From Candidatus Omnitrophota bacterium (lineage in GTDB: Bacteria; Omnitrophota; Gorgyraeia; Gorgyraeales; Gorgyraeaceae), in assembly GCA_018817035.1 (NCBI GenBank), contig JAHIUV010000190.1, positions 1 to 22,994 of the forward strand: DNA of 22,994 nt. Reading direction: 5' to 3'. Of this stretch, positions 22,373 through 22,994 are shown in pieces (positions within the stretch are counted from its first letter, which is position 1; each line of letters starts with the position of its first letter). A program made the translations under genes and the position numbers. The notes below the pieces were generated by a model, which was given only the letters and a program-made list of their open reading frames with translations, had not been told where the DNA came from and made no database searches.

Positions 22373-22994
22373 TTACCAGTCTTTTTCCACGTTGTATCCG
22401 GCATCTCCGGGCTGCACACGCAGGTCTTTCTGTAGGTCTTTTTCGTCGTTCTTCAGGGCATCCAATAATCTTAGAGCATCTTCCTTTGACATGTCTTTCT
22501 CGTCGCTTTTTTCACCGCGGCCTGCTTGCTCCCGTTCCCCTGCCTCCTGTCCCTTGTCTCTTGTCTCTTGTTGCTTGCCCCTTGTCTCTTGTTGCTCGTC
22601 TCCTGTTGCTTGTCCCTGCCGTTGCTGTTCACTTTTATCTTTCTGCCCTTCAGACCCCTCAGACTGTTGCTCCTGGCTTTCCTGCCCCTCCGCCCCTTGT
22701 CCCTTGTCCCCTGTCTCCTGTTGCTTGTCCCCTGTCTCTTGCCTCTCCCTCTCTTCCAGTTTCTTTTTTATAAACTCTATATTATACCTGGCATCCTCAT
22801 CATCAGGGGTTATCTCAAGGCATTTCTCATAATCCTTTATCGCTTCCTCCAATTTTCCCATTTTGTAATGTGTATTCCCGATATTATAATACGTTTTTGC
22901 CTGAAGGTCAGTATTTTTTGTGTCTGTGGATTTCGCGTATTCATTGAACGCGTCTTCATACTTATTTTGTTTATGCAGTGCGTTGCCTATATTG
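22373..22994 (-). CDS. BatC-like TPR protein (5' end beyond the window)
   Basis: The reading frame is open from the right edge to the TAA at 22375-22373; the start codon is outside, and an internal ATG at 22861 should not be taken as the start. The visible 206 residues begin with tetratricopeptide repeats (NIGNALHKQNKYEDAFNEYA; YYNIGNTHYKMGKLEEAIKD; CLEITPDDEDARYNIEFIKK). A long hydrophilic stretch follows, rich in Gln, Glu, Gly, Lys and Asp, encoded by two heptanucleotide arrays. The tail is short and helical, with LLDALKNDEKDLQKDLR. In bat operons a TPR protein with a Gln/Glu-rich tail precedes BatD, which fits here. Confidence 0.78.
   Translation of the reverse strand, partial: NIGNALHKQNKYEDAFNEYAKSTDTKNTDLQAKTYYNIGNTHYKMGKLEEAIKDYEKCLEITPDDEDARYNIEFIKKKLEERERQETGDKQQETGDKGQGAEGQESQEQQSEGSEGQKDKSEQQRQGQATGDEQQETRGKQQETRDKGQEAGEREQAGRGEKSDEKDMSKEDALRLLDALKNDEKDLQKDLRVQPGDAGYNVEKDW
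22544..22613. repeat. Heptanucleotide minisatellite, BatC array 1
   Basis: Ten consecutive 7-base units (CTCCTGT, CCCTTGT, CTCTTGT, CTCTTGT, TGCTTGC, CCCTTGT, CTCTTGT, TGCTCGT, CTCCTGT, TGCTTGT). They encode part of the low-complexity linker, including QQETRDKGQ. Confidence 0.88.
22694..22742. repeat. Heptanucleotide minisatellite, BatC array 2
   Basis: Seven consecutive 7-base units (CCCTTGT, CCCTTGT, CCCCTGT, CTCCTGT, TGCTTGT, CCCCTGT, CTCTTGC). They are separated from array 1 by about 80 bases of related but degenerate sequence. Confidence 0.85.

Noticed and set aside
22544..22742. The short regular repeats as a CRISPR array.
   Set aside because: Units are 7 bases without spacers and lie inside a coding frame; no cas genes are present.

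Overview
This 23 kb window comes from an uncultured, probably free-living bacterium. The combination of a PilM-PilN fusion, a very large GspK-like pseudopilin, secreted proteins with an SSxNYxLYxAMPDSGG-type start, a giant Tiki/ChaN-like envelope protein and class II ribonucleotide reductase with inteins looks like the candidate phylum Omnitrophota (OP3). That placement is by resemblance from memory and was not tested. Every convincing gene lies on the minus strand, so the text below runs from the right end to the left. No rRNA, tRNA, insertion sequence or CRISPR array was seen.

22994-19755: a Bat (aerotolerance-type) cluster. It has a 5'-truncated TPR protein (BatC-like), BatD (Ig-like repeats plus a membrane anchor) and BatE-like (TPR, two membrane helices, SH3). 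The last two are coupled by a TAATG overlap.

19754-14195: the deoxynucleotide operon. A sigma70-type promoter with two NrdR-like boxes drives nrdJ (adenosylcobalamin-dependent ribonucleotide reductase), followed by dcd (dCTP deaminase). nrdJ carries two full LAGLIDADG inteins. The second sits immediately before the catalytic thiyl-radical cysteine and has an unusual C-terminus (Leu-Asp instead of His-Asn).

14194-13866: a non-coding stretch holding a 39-bp palindrome, a good promoter and, about 70 bp further on, a good terminator. This is a candidate small structured RNA.

13865-10674: a 1063-residue envelope protein with an N-terminal Tiki/ChaN-like half and a C-terminal half with lysozyme-like features. 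10673-8569: gpmA and a small TM-helix (MscS-related) membrane protein, each with its own promoter, surrounded by TTCGAGCG-type hairpin repeats.

8568-5455: a 1037-residue GspK-like minor pseudopilin in which about 600 residues of beta-sandwich and lamin-tail modules are inserted into the core. 5197-3392: a secreted multi-Ig/FN3 protein. 3247-1: a pilus/type II secretion operon starting with a tiny MerR/BldC-like regulator, then pilM-pilN (fused), pilO, a PilP/GspC-like gene and the start of what is probably the secretin. Its genes overlap by one to a few bases. Its promoter carries three direct repeats at exactly 10-bp spacing, which suggests autoregulation.

Two families of dispersed palindromic repeats and a heptanucleotide minisatellite that has spread inside two unrelated coding regions punctuate the window.
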